In this document: piece after piece, positions 46,201 to 59,600 of the stretch
Layout of the letters: every line of letters begins with the position of its first letter
How positions within the stretch are numbered: the stretch's first letter is position 1
Assembly (NCBI GenBank): GCA_037176725.1
Contig: JAZBRS010000035.1
Coordinates: 46,882,001 to 46,946,000, forward strand
Length of the DNA: 64,000 nt
DNA from: Posidonia oceanica
Lineage: Eukaryota > Streptophyta > Magnoliopsida > Alismatales > Posidoniaceae
Direction: 5' to 3'
Program-made: the position numbers and the translations under genes
Notes under the pieces: generated by a model
What the model was told of the DNA's origin: nothing
The model's input: the letters and a program-made list of their open reading frames with translations, nothing else
Database searches by the model: none

Positions 46201-46648
46201 ATAAAAAAATGTGGATTGGTTAGGTGTGACAACTGAAGTCGTTACACTTAACCACAGATAAACCTAAGATAATCGCAAAAAATCTTAAAACAAAAATAAT
46301 CAAATAAACCCTAATCACAATTAAGAAAGATAATCACTCTTAATCGTGAATAGTTAAACCCTAATCAACAGAATTGTCCTAATCTTGATGGTAAATCAGT
46401 AAATTCATAAGATTTAGAAATATTTCTGGCATCAATAAAAGGTTACTTTACAAACATCACATCAAAATAAAGTTACTTTACAAACATCATGTCAAAAAAA
46501 TAAAATTTACTTACGGTATTAAATGAGGTGAACCCAGGCGTGCACTTATTATTAGTTTTTTATTAATTTTTTTCTTAATTAATTACAATTATCTTGGTTT
46601 AAACCAGCTTAAAATGCTAAGATAATCACCTACACTAATGACTTTTCT

Positions 46649-46660
46649 ATTTATAAATAG
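46649..46660 (+). promoter_or_regulatory. TATA-box candidate
   Basis: ATTTATAAATAG is followed about 30 bp later by a likely start region (CTCATTTCATAAG) and a GA-rich leader (GGGAGAGAGAGAG at 46731). It resembles plant promoters, including those of small LTR elements. No coding frame follows within 1 kb. Confidence 0.35.
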
Positions 46661-48017
46661 AGCTCAACTCTTCTCATTTCATAAGAACTTGAAAGGGAGT
46701 GAAAGGAGAGGAACCCTAGAAGAAAATTTTAGGGAGAGAGAGAGTGTTCTACTAGTTTTCTAGCAAAAATTAAATTCGAGGCTCCAGATAGAGTGTTTTT
46801 GAGCTAGATTTTCGTAAAGGGAACCCTACTGAATTGAGAAGTTGAATTTTCTCTCTTCTCAATGAAAGACAAGCTCTCCATTAATCATTCCAAGTCCCCA
46901 ATGGAAATAGAAATGCAATATCTAGGTGAAATCCACTCTTTTTAGTCAATATACCATTCTTCTTATTTCACTTTCTCCAATTTTCTACATGGCATTTCAT
47001 ATGATATTCTCTCTCCATACCCACACTATTTGAGTTTTAAATCGAATAAAAGAGAGTTTTCTCAAAGTCAACATTTTCTCAAATTTTACTCCTTTGTTTT
47101 AAAAGTTGCAACACACCCCTTGAACTATGAAAGGGGGCCCATTCATCATTTTCTGTATCACTATTGTAAAAGACATCGATACTGCTCAGGGCTCTTTCAC
47201 AATGGTCGTACATCCTTTCACATCATTGTGGTTATTCCTTTTTAGAATATTTCACTTATAACATCTTGTAGAAATAAATATAGTAGCAGAGGTTATCCTT
47301 ACGGACAAACAGGTTAGAGGTGCTAATGGCAAACCACTACCTTTTCCATCCGTATCTAGCAATTCTTATCTCATTTTTCTGATTTTCGCATATCGTGTCT
47401 TTCGTGAGTCAAGTAATTAGAATAGGTGATTTTATCAAGTTTTTTCCTATTTACGTGCTTAGTTATCTGGTTGACAACTCTGAGTTTTTTCTTTATCTCA
47501 CAAGTGAGCGTTTTCTCTAATCTTTGTTTTACAAAAAGAAAAACTTGATTCAAGAAGTCAAGAAGTGCCGGCGAGAGCAAGGTTTACTAGTGGACGTTTT
47601 GCGTATAGACAAGGAAGATTTCTTTTTACCATGATGATTCCTTTACAAGAAGAGTACGATTGAGTTTTTGGGTTAGTTAAAAATAATCAGAACCTTTGTT
47701 GACCATAGGTGTTGATCTGATGTGGTATTGAGTATTGCTTGAGTGAGGGTAATTTAAGGTAAGTCCATAACAGTCAAGTTATTGTGGAAAGCCCTATTTC
47801 TTCACGTGTTTATCGTAGAAGTACCTATTGCATTGATGTCACCTAACTTTTCTGCATGGGACTGTATGTAAAATGATTTTCATGCACATGTAAAGGCACT
47901 GAGTTTTTTTTTGGATAAAAACAAATTTGTTTTATTTTGTAGGAAAAAGTATAAAAGTAATGATACACTTCAAATGAAGACAAAGACTCATCAAGTAACA
48001 GTCCATGGGTTGTCTAA

Positions 48018-48090
48018 AAAAAAATCTCCTTTCCAAAATCCATGCCTTTAGGAAAAAGAATCTCCTCTCCAAAATCCATGCCCATGTAAA
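48018..48090 (+). repeat. Short direct duplication
   Basis: AATCTCCTTTCCAAAATCCA followed by TGCC, at about 48022, recurs with one change about 37 bp later (48060). Confidence 0.7.
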
Positions 48091-51000
48091 GATACTGGTT
48101 ATGTGTTGTTACAAAAGTCTGATTTCTGTAAAATTGATGTATGTTTTCCTAAAGTTCTTAAGTACTGTATTAGACTATTAGCATAATTATATGTGAGATT
48201 AAAATACGAGATCAACCGTGAGAGTTTTGATCCATGATACACTTGGAGAATATTAATGAATGGTTATACTACCGTGTTTACATTTCCTCCATGAATTTAA
48301 TTATCATCTTATATGAAATGCATCTACCATGTAGCATCAGATATAGGAAGTGGAGATATATGGATTTGAATGTATTATTGATGAAAACATTTTTATTATG
48401 AAGAACTTACTTGTGTGTCTTGATGAATCATGTGTTAGTAAAATATTATTTGAGTAAAATGATCATTTAAATAACAAGTCCATGTAGGAAAAATAAAATG
48501 AAACGCATGAAGAATAAGATAAAGAATATGAACTTAAGGTCTTGGCACTAAGGACACTTTTGAGTTTTAAGACCCCAAAGTGGGAGATAAGGGCACTCGC
48601 TTGATGACATTAGTGTTGGATCAATGAATCCTATGGCAACGATAAGTCTACTATGTAACGACATTGACTTGACAAAGTTGGTGTTGTCAAATCTAACGTA
48701 TAAGTAAGACTCAGTTAGCATATGAAATCATAAAAGAAAATTCTATGAATTTGTAATTAATGTATGAAAATGTTTAAAACAAAGATGAAGGTGGGACATA
48801 TGCTAATCTGAGGACCACATGTTCCAGCAGTGGTAGTCCTTAATGGGGATTCACAAATTGATATTAAAAAGACTTTTGAAGATGTTCAAATGGCAAAGGA
48901 TAATGGGTATGACTTATGAAGAATTAATTAAAGATATACACGTAATACTGTAGATTATAACCAAAATGATGATATGATTATTAAGAAAGAAATAATGCAT
49001 TAGTGATGTTTTATTTTTAAGAATAATTATTTATTTTATTTACTAGCTATTGAGTTTTCACCAAATTCAACAGTAATATTAATATTTACTGTAGGTGTTA
49101 AAGATGTCCTTGTTGATACATGATTGTTGCAGACTCTAAAGCGCAATTGTACACATAGGACTGAAAAATGATTATGAGTAAATTGATTTCATGTATTAAT
49201 CTTGTAAATCTTTTTTGACTGTATATAGTGACGATTTTGTTTCCTCTTATTTATGTGCTACTGCTAACTCGTGCTGGACCAAGTTGTTACATGAAATCCC
49301 ATATGCAATATTCAATTAACCCTTGGTGAATGAAATGTGGCACCCTATTTATTTTTATGCACCATGGTTTGATGCATCAGATACCATACCATACCAAGTC
49401 CAAGTCTTGTTTCAACAAAAAGATATCATCATCGTCACAATTTTGGTGTCAACAGATTAACACTTGTACTTCGATTGTACTTTTACTACTAATGGCGTTG
49501 TTACCTAATGGAATCCATATTCGACAATACAATGCTAATATTTTTTACTTTCCACGTATATTGGTAGTAATATCTTACAAGTTTTGTTTTCTTTTTTATA
49601 GAAAAAATATCATTTTATTTCCAAGATTAATCTAGAACCCCTCTCTCTCTCTCAACGATTCTCATCAATTGGACAGAGAGGAGGGATTAATTTCGATAAG
49701 ATTTATTGCCATATATTAATTATCTTAACCATAATCGCTGCCATATACCATTGTGTTCTCAATCAATCTTCACTATTAATCAATCATTGTTATTTTTGAA
49801 CCTCGCTCTCTGATATTTACCGTTCCATTTTGCCACATCACCACTATATAGAAAAAAATTTGTTGTTGTTTTAGGTGGTGTCATCCAGCATGGCACATTT
49901 AAGAGGGAGCTATGCATCATCACGGGTCGTGTGTAGCCAATCTATCTCGACGACGATGACTTCATCTGCTCACAAGGAATAGTTTTTGGGGTTGATGCTA
50001 ATGGATCTTGATGAGGAGTGGAGGTGTGGAGTTGGGTTTGGTTCTTGACTTTTGTCAAAGAGTGGTGTTTGAATCTATTTCCTGGTGTTAACTGGTTTGG
50101 TGGTCTCCTTTTCATCTCCTGTTCTCTATGGTTTGGGTAGGTAGTTTGGTACTAGTGGTGATCTGGCAATTGGAGAAAAGGAGTATCCGGAGGATGTAGC
50201 AGTTCATAGTTTTGGGAGGTTGCCCATGCAGGAAGCTGTTCGATCGAAGTTGTGTGAGAGACATGGTTTATTGGAATCCATTTATTATACTTGCTTTGAC
50301 TTAACCATTTGCTGCAATTTTCGTAAATCTAGAATATAGTTTAGTTGTGTTCCAACAACAAGGTGGTTGAGGAGAGGAGACAGAATATTGAGGCACTGTC
50401 AGTTGGACTTCTGGGTGATGGGACGTCATGAGGTTCTGGTTGATCGATGGGCTTCAAATGATTATTTCTTTGCCTTACACAGACTGACCACGTGAATTAA
50501 TTTGGGGCTCAGTCCGAGATGCCTTGGTTGATGGTGCATAGTGCGTTGCATGTTTTGTTGGAACTTTGGTAAGAGAAACATTGGGATCTTCCTTTTTAGG
50601 AATCTGAATAAGTCATTGCCAGCGTCATGACAAGTTTGAGACCATGGTTGTGGTACATAATTGACAAAGGTGAGTAAACAGAAAAATCATGTTTGTACAG
50701 TGTGGGAAATTATGAACGATAGCTTGCACTAGTGACACAACCAAAAAAGAATACACAAGGTCATGTTGTACGTGTAGCTTGTGAGCATCAGAAGTATATA
50801 TGGTTAAAGATAGCTTGAGTAAGGACTTTGGAGAAAATGTATACTTTTAATTCATAATCCCAACAAATTACAAGAGATAGTCCTATTATTATTTGGATTA
50901 AAGGTTGTTGAAGTTTCTCATCTTCATGTGAATTTAGTCATCATGGAAAGCATGCAGAGTGCCCGCTAGATTGAGACCTCTAAGATTAGGCTAAGCCCAT

Positions 51001-52639
51001 TAAATATTGTGACCCAACAGCTTGTTGTCTTTTTAGGTTGAATAAATTCCTATAGATAGGTCCATTCAAAGGTTATATTAGTATGATATTGATGTTAATC
51101 TTGACTATCTTGATTTTTTTTTGTAGTTGCTTGGTTATTGCAGATTTATTTCACTTCATTGCTTTCTTCTTCTCATTGTCTAGTGGCATATGTATTAGCT
51201 TCAAATCGTTAAACAGTTATAGTCTTGGTGCATCTTGCCTATTTCTTCATCATAGCATCTCCTATTAATAGAGACATTTGCCATATATTCTTTTAATAGA
51301 ATTTCATGTTAGTTTTATATCTATTTCAAATGTTCCTCACATAAATTTACTGAAGCTGATCTTTTGTAGATAACTTATATAAATCCTTCTCAATTTTAAG
51401 TTTGTGTTCTTTTTTCTATTGAAAGGATTCTTAGCAACTGGGAAGTAATACAATTGCACTATATTCGAATCTGTTTGCTCACAGGTATATAAGTTTAGTC
51501 ACATACAATCTATTTCTTCTATAATTGTTGTTATTTGTAGGTTAACTATAATCAAGACTTCTTCTGTTAGTGCATGAATATGATTTGTACTTTGTTCTTT
51601 TACACGCAAGTTTTCTAAAGATTAGTACCACATTTCTTACTATTTGCATTGTATACATGTAGTTTACAACATTTGCTCTTCTTAACGACTGAATACGAAA
51701 GAGCTAGGGCAATCAAAATGGAAAATAAAAAAGGTTAGTTGATACCTCTATTTGGTTTATATATTTATGTATATATGTAGCTAGAATATTAATGTGGTAA
51801 TATATCTTCTAGATATTCTTTCATTCTTAGAGCTTTATTTTCTAAAAGCAACACTAATATTCTAATTTTCTTTGTTCTTTTGTTAATAGATTACTTAAGA
51901 ATTAGAGCAAAGGTTTTTGACAAGTTGTCTACTCAAGCTAGAAACTTACATCAAAAATTGAATCTTTTCCTCTCCTAATGTTATATTGTAAATCTTCATA
52001 TGACAGAATGGATATCAAGAAAGGCTTTTGGAATCGAGATAGACTTGATTTTTTTTTTCAAATAAAAATTCACTTAGTAGAAATAAGGTCTAATATATTT
52101 TTAAATCAATTACTTCATTTCTTTCCCTAGGTGAGTACAAATTTATTTATCAATATTTTTTGTGCCTGGTTTTTTATTCTACCCCTTAATTCTTAGATAC
52201 TAGATGACCATGTAGTGCAATGCACAAAATTACAATAACAAAATATACATTTTTAAGAATATACAATATACAACTACTTCAATACATAACCATTGATCAG
52301 TTCTAGGGTTTTTAATTATGTCACAGGGCTATCCCCATCATTGCTCGATATTTAGTATTTCAAATTGTCTCTTTGTTCCATCTTTCTTGCGTGGAGTACA
52401 ACAAGAGATTTTTAGTCTGGAATAGTAGTAAGGTATCGTGATGGATTGGAATCATGATATTCTTAGTAAAAGGACATGTGATTAAATTTTGTAGTTTTAG
52501 ACTTTTTTGCTTTGTTTGTCCTTAATTTGAAAATGTATTTTTTGTGTATTAGAACTTTGTTTTTATATCTTTGCATGCTAGAACACTTATCAATGAGGTG
52601 CATTTGAGATGATTTGTTATGTTGTATTTTATAAGTATG

Positions 52640-54340
52640 TGTTGACATCAAAAATTTGGAGCCCAATACAAGCCCATAAAGAATTGAAGTCTACCAAAAA
52701 TTGGATTCAACATGTAAGACACACCTACATGAAGGCCCATGCGAGCAAGCCCAACCTGCCGATCCAACTATAGGAAAGGACGTGTCAAAATTTTACCACT
52801 TGCATTCAAAGTGGAATTGTTTCAAAAGGTAGAAAATGTTGCTAACTGATACTCCATTGACTTGTCAAGCTACCAACAAAGTAGCGAGTGCAGCCCTCTA
52901 GTTCCATCACACAGAATGGAATTACTTTGAAAGATGGGAAGATATCACCGAGATAATTTATGATTGGATACTTTGAACTTAAATTCAAAAGTATTCAAAT
53001 TTGAATGCAAGATGAGTGGCCTTCCTATAAATAAAGGCCCTTCTCCTTTGTTGAAACATATACGATTATCACACAATATATGACACAAAGAGGAGATAGA
53101 TCCAAACACGAGAGATCTCCAACCTCGTACATACGCCCCTAGTTCGATATGAGACAGAGATTGACACATAGAGGCCAATACAGAGTCCAAGACACCAACG
53201 ACCGAGACAGATATCAACATAATGCTCATCCTCGCACCTGCATTCATCCATTCCCAAAGAAAATGTTACAAGGAGAACACTTCTCGATGTTGTAAGGTTT
53301 CATCTACTATTTTTCGAAATAGCTCCACCATAAAGCAACCCATGCACCCAAACATCATGTATATGACACATCGCCATTAACGTGAATGTTGAAACCACAT
53401 ATGTTTCTTATTTCCACTATATATAATATTGCATCTTGTATTATTTGACAATATATTCAATAATACAAACCCATGCCTGACAGATGATTTGTCTATTCAT
53501 GTTGCCTCAATATGCAATAACACACTTTCTATTATTTATCATTATATTCAATAATATAAATCTACATGTTCGCCACATAATTATATGCGCTTCTTCGACA
53601 TTATATTTGAATATACATGAAAGTCATAAATGACGATTCATTCGTCGAGGTATAACTCATTCGGCTTTCAAGCCAATCGTTCAGGGTGTAATGTCTGTTC
53701 GGGCCTAGTTCTTTCCTACTCAACCTTCATGCCAATTGACTAGGCCAATCTCCAACACTTCATTCTTTTGACATATGATAAGGGATGGAATATAACATTA
53801 TAAACCAAATCCATACTGATATTATATTTGATTTATTTTAGCATTAATCCAGTTAAATCATGTTTGATCTCATAACTAGATCGATACAATACCTAATTCC
53901 ATAATTGAGCATGTGTTTCATCGACATGACATTCGATAATATGTATTTAATCTAACTTTGTTCTCAAGCATCATGTCTATCAACTACATGTTAATTTCAA
54001 CATTATATTTGAATATGCATAAAAATCAAACATCATCTCGGCCTCAAACTAGGCTGGGCAACTGATCCCCCATCATACGTGGGCCGTTCACTGAAGGGGT
54101 AGTGGCATGACATGTTCGGTTGATCACTCGGGGCACAATTCTTGTTCGACTTGAAGCTAATTGTCCTGGGGTTGTCTAGCCTTGAACCAAGTCGGGCAGT
54201 TAATCCAATATCATCAAATCATGTTAAATCGCATATTTTTATCGACATCATATTTGATTGTACGTATATTTGATATTGTATTTCATTTTGCAATAGAGTG
54301 TGTATTTTCATTAACATTATTCCTCTAGCAACTGCTCTCC
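52640..54340 (+). mobile_element. Tat-like 5' LTR (different family), 3' end unclear
   Basis: Begins TGTTGACATCAAAAATTTGG, an LTR-like start. It has a TATA box (TATAAATAAA, 53026-53035) in a plant promoter context (CCTTCCTATAAATAAAGGCC), and a gag start follows at 54545. The LTR end and PBS could not be placed; 54340 is approximate. Internal phrases (ATTCGGCTTTCAAGCCAATC at about 53657; CTTGAAGCTAATTGTCC at about 54159) recur loosely, indicating an internal repeat. Confidence 0.5.
53026..53035 (+). promoter_or_regulatory. LTR TATA box
   Basis: TATAAATAAA lies 386 bp into the LTR that starts at 52640, a normal place for the U3 promoter. Confidence 0.6.
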
Positions 54341-54544
54341 TCAAGAAAAGGAAGCATGATTAAAGATACCCTTCCCTCCACAAGTTAGTCCCGACAAGAC
54401 CAAACGAAGGTAGAAGACATAGAGATCCTAGCCACCCCAGACACAGCCATAGGATTCTCTACTCGTGTTCAGACAGGGTTGGAAGATATAGAAATCTTGA
54501 CAGCCTTCGACTCCACATCGGGATTCTCGGTCCACACAGTGAAC

Positions 54545-54922
54545 ATGGCTGGCGAAGAGGACCTAAGAGGAACCATTGCAACTATGAAGGCTGTTATGGT
54601 GGCATTGAACAAACAACTCCAAGATATGTAGATCAAGAGTCTTAACATAGAAGAGTAACGATGGGCCGACCGACCGTCTATGCAGCAAGCGATCGACGCT
54701 CAAATGACCAGGTTGCACAAATCCTCTGAAAGGCCATTGGATTTAGTGAACCTTTACTCGGTTCCATATCCATCAAAGTACCCCAAGGTCAAATTACCTC
54801 TGGGGTACGTCATACCAAAGTTCAACAAGTACAATGGTACTAGATCCCCTAAGCAACACTTGGCGCACTTCATGACACAATGTGGAGACTTGGTGAACCA
54901 TAGAGAATTCTTATATCGATTC
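54545..54922 (+). pseudogene. Tat-like gag N-terminal part, interrupted
   Basis: Starts MAGEEDLRGTIATMKAVMVA. In-frame stops fall after KQLQDM and NIEE. Then comes LPLGYVIPKFNKYNGTRSPK, followed by QHLAHFMTQCGDLVNHREF, the start of the Retrotrans_gag core (P-x-F-x-KYDGT-x-P pattern). The frame is cut at 54923 by a chromovirus LTR. This is a different lineage from the gag at 33424-36175. No continuation of gag was found to the right within the window. Confidence 0.8.
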
Positions 54923-57733
54923 TGTAACACTTGTGATCCTTGTTTGCACTTTCAGATTTTATATCTGAATGACGTGTGTGCTTGGCACGAGTAACCAGCA
55001 CGTATTGTAGGCATGGGTAACCAGTGCAATTTGTGGGTGTGGTTTAGTGGCTCATCAAGGCAATTCAAAGTGTTGCCAGTTGTGATTTTTAGTTTGAGAA
55101 TTCGTTTTCCCTTGGTTTTGAGTTGATGATTATATTTCTCTAGAGGATGATTTGGATGGTGATCTTTTTAATGATTTCTTATTAATAATCTTGGCCCATT
55201 GGATTTTAATGATTATTCTCCTTGGATGTATATTATAATGATTAATTGGCCTTGCACAAGTGGGTTGCATGCTTATGGGATATTATAAGTGTTTTGGACT
55301 GGATACACAAGCTTATGCATGCCTTGCATAGTGTTATTGTTTGATGCTTGTGGTGAACTGGTGTGTGTGCAAGTGAATAAGTTTATGCATAAGTTGAGTT
55401 AAGTTGAGTCAAGTGAGTTGTGTTGTGCTATGTGTATGGTGCTATGTGGGGTGAGTGTGGCTTGACACCTATGCTACATGCAAGCCTTGTTGTTCTCGTG
55501 GCATTATAAGAGGAGGTGCTACGTGAGTTGGTGTTTCCTGAGATTGAGAGTGAGCTCTTGAGAGAGAGAGAGAAAGATGAGAGCTGAGAGAGAGTGGTGG
55601 TCCTGTTTTGAAGAAGAGAAGTGAAGAGGAGGAGATGGCTGCTGGTTTTTGGGTGGTTGCATGCAAGAGCGAAGGCTTGAGAAGTGTACTCTAGTCATCA
55701 TGGAAGTCCCTTGACACGAGATGGTAGCCGAAGCTTGGTGGAGAGGTCATCGTTTGAGGTGAGTTGGGCTCACGTTGGTGTTGGGTTCACCTCTTTGTTC
55801 TCTCCGCATGTGGATTGATTGGGTGTTTTCTCTATGTTTTGTTTGCTGTGTGGGCTCGATTTGGGTTGGCCGTGCTTTGAGAGAGGCAGGGACAGCTGGA
55901 TCTGGGAGCTCCGGCGAGGAGGATCGCTAGAGATATAGTTTGGTTTCTGTGTTGATGGGTTGCATGTTGGAATCAAGGTACACACTCTACTGTTTGCATG
56001 TGATGTAGGATTGATTCTTGAATCTAGTTGCATGTTGGATATATTAATGGAGCATGACATGAGGATGATTTCCTAAATTTTTTAGAGATTTTTAGATGGA
56101 TTTGGGTGAAATTTCCATTACTCATGCACACTGTAAGTAAAGTTCCTATTTGACCTTGCTGCCCTTAATTGATTATATCTTGAGCTATGATTATTGGATT
56201 TCTAAGATCTTTGTTGCATTGGATAGAAGACTTTGAAATCTTTTATTTCGTATATTATATGTCAAGTTCTGAATCATTTTGGAGCTTTGAATCATTGGTT
56301 TTCAGTAGCTTCAATATTTAGGTTCTATTGGTTTTCTAAATGCAATAACTGATATCTTGCATATGTTGCCTTCCTCTAAGTTTATGAGGCTCTTGTAAAG
56401 ATTTATAGCAGTGTATTGGTTGTTGTCTTGTTGATTTCTATTGTAAGCATGTTTTATAACATTTAATGTAGCATTTGCAAGTTTAAATTCATGGTGGTTG
56501 TGTTTTCGGTGAACACTATTTAGTCAATGAGTCTTCTTGCTTCATTGGTTAATATCTTGAGATTTAGATATCAGATTCTTGGATTTTCAATTGCAAATGT
56601 TAGAAGACTTTGAGATGTTCATTTTGATATATTATACGCAATTTTATGATTTGTGTAGCAAAATTTGGAGTAATTTAAAGTTTGCAGTGTTTTCTACTAC
56701 TCTGGTTTTACTCCTGAAGCATGGGTGACAAGCGTGATTTATAGGCACGTGTCACAGGTACATATTAGGGGCATGGATTGGCAGCGTGGTTTGTCCGCGT
56801 AGTTTTGGCTTGACAGTGAAACTGTGGCCTATTTATAGATTGTGTTTTGTTCTAGTGTTTGATATAAGTTTAAAATGTTTTCGAAATGATTTGGGAATAT
56901 GATGAGTATTTTAAATAGGTTTTACCACTTATTTGTTTTGTGAACCAAAAATCGGACGATCGTTTTACCAGGACTAGGGGATATGACGATATTCCTGGAT
57001 GGTTGAGCACGAGGCCTAGGTTGAGGTTCGGAGACCAAGAGGCTGTAAGTAAGTGTCGTCGAATCCCGGAGGTATGATACTCCTAGATTGTCGTTCACGA
57101 GAGCGAGGCTGAGGTCCGAGGGTTGAGGTGTTGGCTGGACCTAGAGGTATGATACTCTAGTTACTCCGGGCACTGAGACTTAGAGGTGCTGGCTAGATGT
57201 GGAGGTATAAGACTTTGGTTAATCCAAGCACCGTGACTAGGACACCGAGAAGGCGGACTCTGCATAATTTGGCCAGTACAGGTAAATGCATGTGTCCCAT
57301 TTCTAGTGACGCCCTGAGAGAAGACAGCTTTCCCGTGTGTGGTTAGCATTGTTGAGGATCCTTCAGAGAGGTTGGACTTCGAGACGGATAGGCTCCTCGC
57401 AGGGTGACTTGTCTGTGGCAGTGCAGTGCGCTTCGGTGGCTACTTGTGGCTGGAGTCGGTTGCTTGGCACCGAGCAACACAATTAGGTTTTTGCCTGTGT
57501 GGCATTGTGTTTTCAGTGATTTCGCTAGTATGGCGTTGAGTTTGAGATAGCTTCCTAGATGCATGTCATATAGTTTGAGTGCATCGTGTTGTTCAGAGAT
57601 TTTTACTCAAGTGGCTTCGAGAGTTGAGGAGATGCTGTTTTTAGAGATTTTTTGCATACACCCGAGTTGGAATGGTTTTACAGTTGTATTTAATAATTAG
57701 ATGCCTTTATATCGTGGTTTGTGGTGCATATTT
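54923..57733 (+). mobile_element. Second chromovirus LTR, right end missing
   Basis: Starts TGTAACACTTGTGATCC inside gag. It is collinear with 4598-4751 plus 42698 to about 45620 (shared GATTTTA...GATTATT region, GAGAG leader, repeated TGATACTC / GAGGTATGA phrases near 57070-57200). It stops matching near 57733, so about 0.6 kb of LTR end is absent or displaced beyond the window. With no PPT before it, it is a 5' or solo LTR. Confidence 0.7.
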
Positions 57734-58625
57734 GATGTAAATTTTAATTAACCACAAGTGCACGGTATACTATATAGTATGTATGCAAAATACGGGTCGA
57801 TCCCACAGAGAATAGAGTTTCAAAATACAGAGATTAATTATCAGTTATTGAAAGAATTTTGAGAGTGATGATGATTAAGAACTAAAACTAGAAGATGTAA
57901 TCAAATTAATTAAAACCTAGGGTTTCGAATCCATTTATGTAAAATACAATATGCATGATTAAATCCACTCTCTGTCTCTCTTCATGATCTAAATAGTTTA
58001 CTCAATGGTTCTTATCCTAACAAGCGTAATCTATATGCAATGCACCATAGATTATCAAGTCCTAAGATAAAATCACACAAATCAAACTAAATTAAATGAT
58101 ATATGATAGATCTGAGATTATATACACAACCCCCAAGTTATTCTTTCCTAAGCATAGATTAAAAAGATATTATCAATATTAATCTATCAAAGTTTATCGA
58201 ATAATGAATGATCTATGTAATATACATCCAGTCTACATAATCATAGCATTTAAGCATGAGAAGACAAAGAGAAACTTAATCACAACATATGCAATTACAT
58301 AAACTTCATCTAAATCTTAGATCTAGAAACTTAGCCAAGCATGATAATGGAAAACATCAAACTAAAAGATAGCGAAAGAGAAGAGCAAGACATAATTAAG
58401 ATAAAGAAATGAACTTGTATTAATAAAATACCTTCATTACAGAAAATAAGCTTGAAGAACTCTAAAACAATGGAAGAAGAAAGTCTAAGCCTAATGTGGA
58501 AGATGAAGCCTCCCCAAGATCTACACAAGGGGTCCCTTTTATAGGCTTACAAGGACTTAGTTATCACGGAGACAAATCCAGATAAAAATCCTAAAACTAA
58601 AACTCAAATACAGGATATTTCCAAG
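57734..58625 (+). other. Unassigned repeat, possibly an LTR fragment
   Basis: Begins TGATGTAAATTTTAATTAAC followed by CACAAGTGCACGGTATAC and GGGTCGATCCCACAGAG, a phrase I have met in dispersed plant repeats but cannot assign to a family. It is AT-rich with no domain. It is cut by the LTR starting at 58626. Confidence 0.45.
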
Positions 58626-58879
58626 TGTAGACACCCCATTTTGGCATGCCAGTTTAGTAGTTCTCTCTCTGGTGGCTTCAAAACCTTTTTTTTTTGACTT
58701 CCAAAAACCCTAGAAGAACTCTAGGTTTGTACTCACCAAAATCCTAGAAAAGCTCTAGGTAAATCTCTCGTAAAATCCTAGAAAAGCTCTAGGATAGCAT
58801 CTCCTGAACCCTAGGTCAGCATTAAACCCTAGGTTAGTACAGGACACTCCCAAGCATGCACAACCCCAAGCCTTACTCC

Positions 58880-59600
58880 TTCTTTCTTTTCTGATTGTTC
58901 TCTTCTCTCTCCTCATTATCCTTTTCTCTCTCCTCTTTATCCTCTCTCTCTTTCTCCTTCTTTTCCTCTCTTTCCTTCTTTTTCTTGTTTTCCATGGGCC
59001 CAGCCCATTTCCTCACTTCTTCCCCTTACTTTCTTCTATTTTATTTCTATTTTTATTTTATTTTATTCTATCTTGATTTTTAATTTCCTTTTTTCCCTTT
59101 CTTTCCTCCCCTCTTTCTTTCTTTCCTTCTTTCTTTTTTTCTTTCTTTCTTCTTCCCTTTCTTTATTTCTTTCTCTAAGCCCAAGCCCACCTTTCTTAAT
59201 CTTTTCTTTTTTCTCTTTTCTTCTTCTTTCCTCCTTTCTTTTCTTTTCTATCTTTTTCTCTTTACTTTTCTTCCTCCTCACCTCCTCTCTTTTCTTTGTT
59301 TTATTTTACTTTATTTTACTTTATCTTATTTTATTTTCTTTTCTTTTCTTTTTCTTTTCCAACTCTTCCTCCTTTCTTTCTCTCTTTCTTTCTTTCTTTC
59401 TTTTCCTTTTTATTCCCACTGCTCAGGCCCAACCCAACTCTTCTTTTTTTCATTTCTTTTTTCTCCTCCGCGAGCCCGGCCCACTTGTTTTCTTTTCTTC
59501 TTTTTCCTCAACTGGCCCGTTTCCTCTCCTTCTTTCTTCTTTCCTTTCTTTCCCAAGCTCGCACCAGATCTTCTCCTTCCCTCTCTATTTCAAATCCAAC
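58880..59600 (+). repeat. Pyrimidine-rich tract
   Basis: Long CTTT/TTCT runs with TTTTATTTTA islands. It corresponds to the pyrimidine parts of 7640-9060 and 14740-16000. Confidence 0.85.

Larger units (their letters stand above)
42698..46246 (+). mobile_element. Chromovirus 3' LTR, remainder
   Basis: Continues the LTR begun at 4598 and ends GTCGTTACA at 46246, matching the TGTAAC start as a short inverted terminus. Total LTR length is about 3.7 kb. It aligns by eye with 55140-57733, the other copy. Shared features include a GAGAG-rich stretch and a region of repeated phrases such as GATACCCCTAGA followed by GGTCAAG or GGTTGAG (44750-45080). No target duplication can be tested, because the 5' end of the element is outside the window. 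Confidence 0.8.
46247..52639. other. AT-rich unassigned DNA, no gene seen
   Basis: No protein domain, LTR pair or RNA gene is recognisable in this 6.4-kb stretch, and no open frame exceeds about 100 codons. A good TATA-like box with a GA-rich leader is at 46649, and a short direct duplication at 48018-48090. It may be old, decayed transposon sequence or true intergenic DNA. Confidence 0.5.
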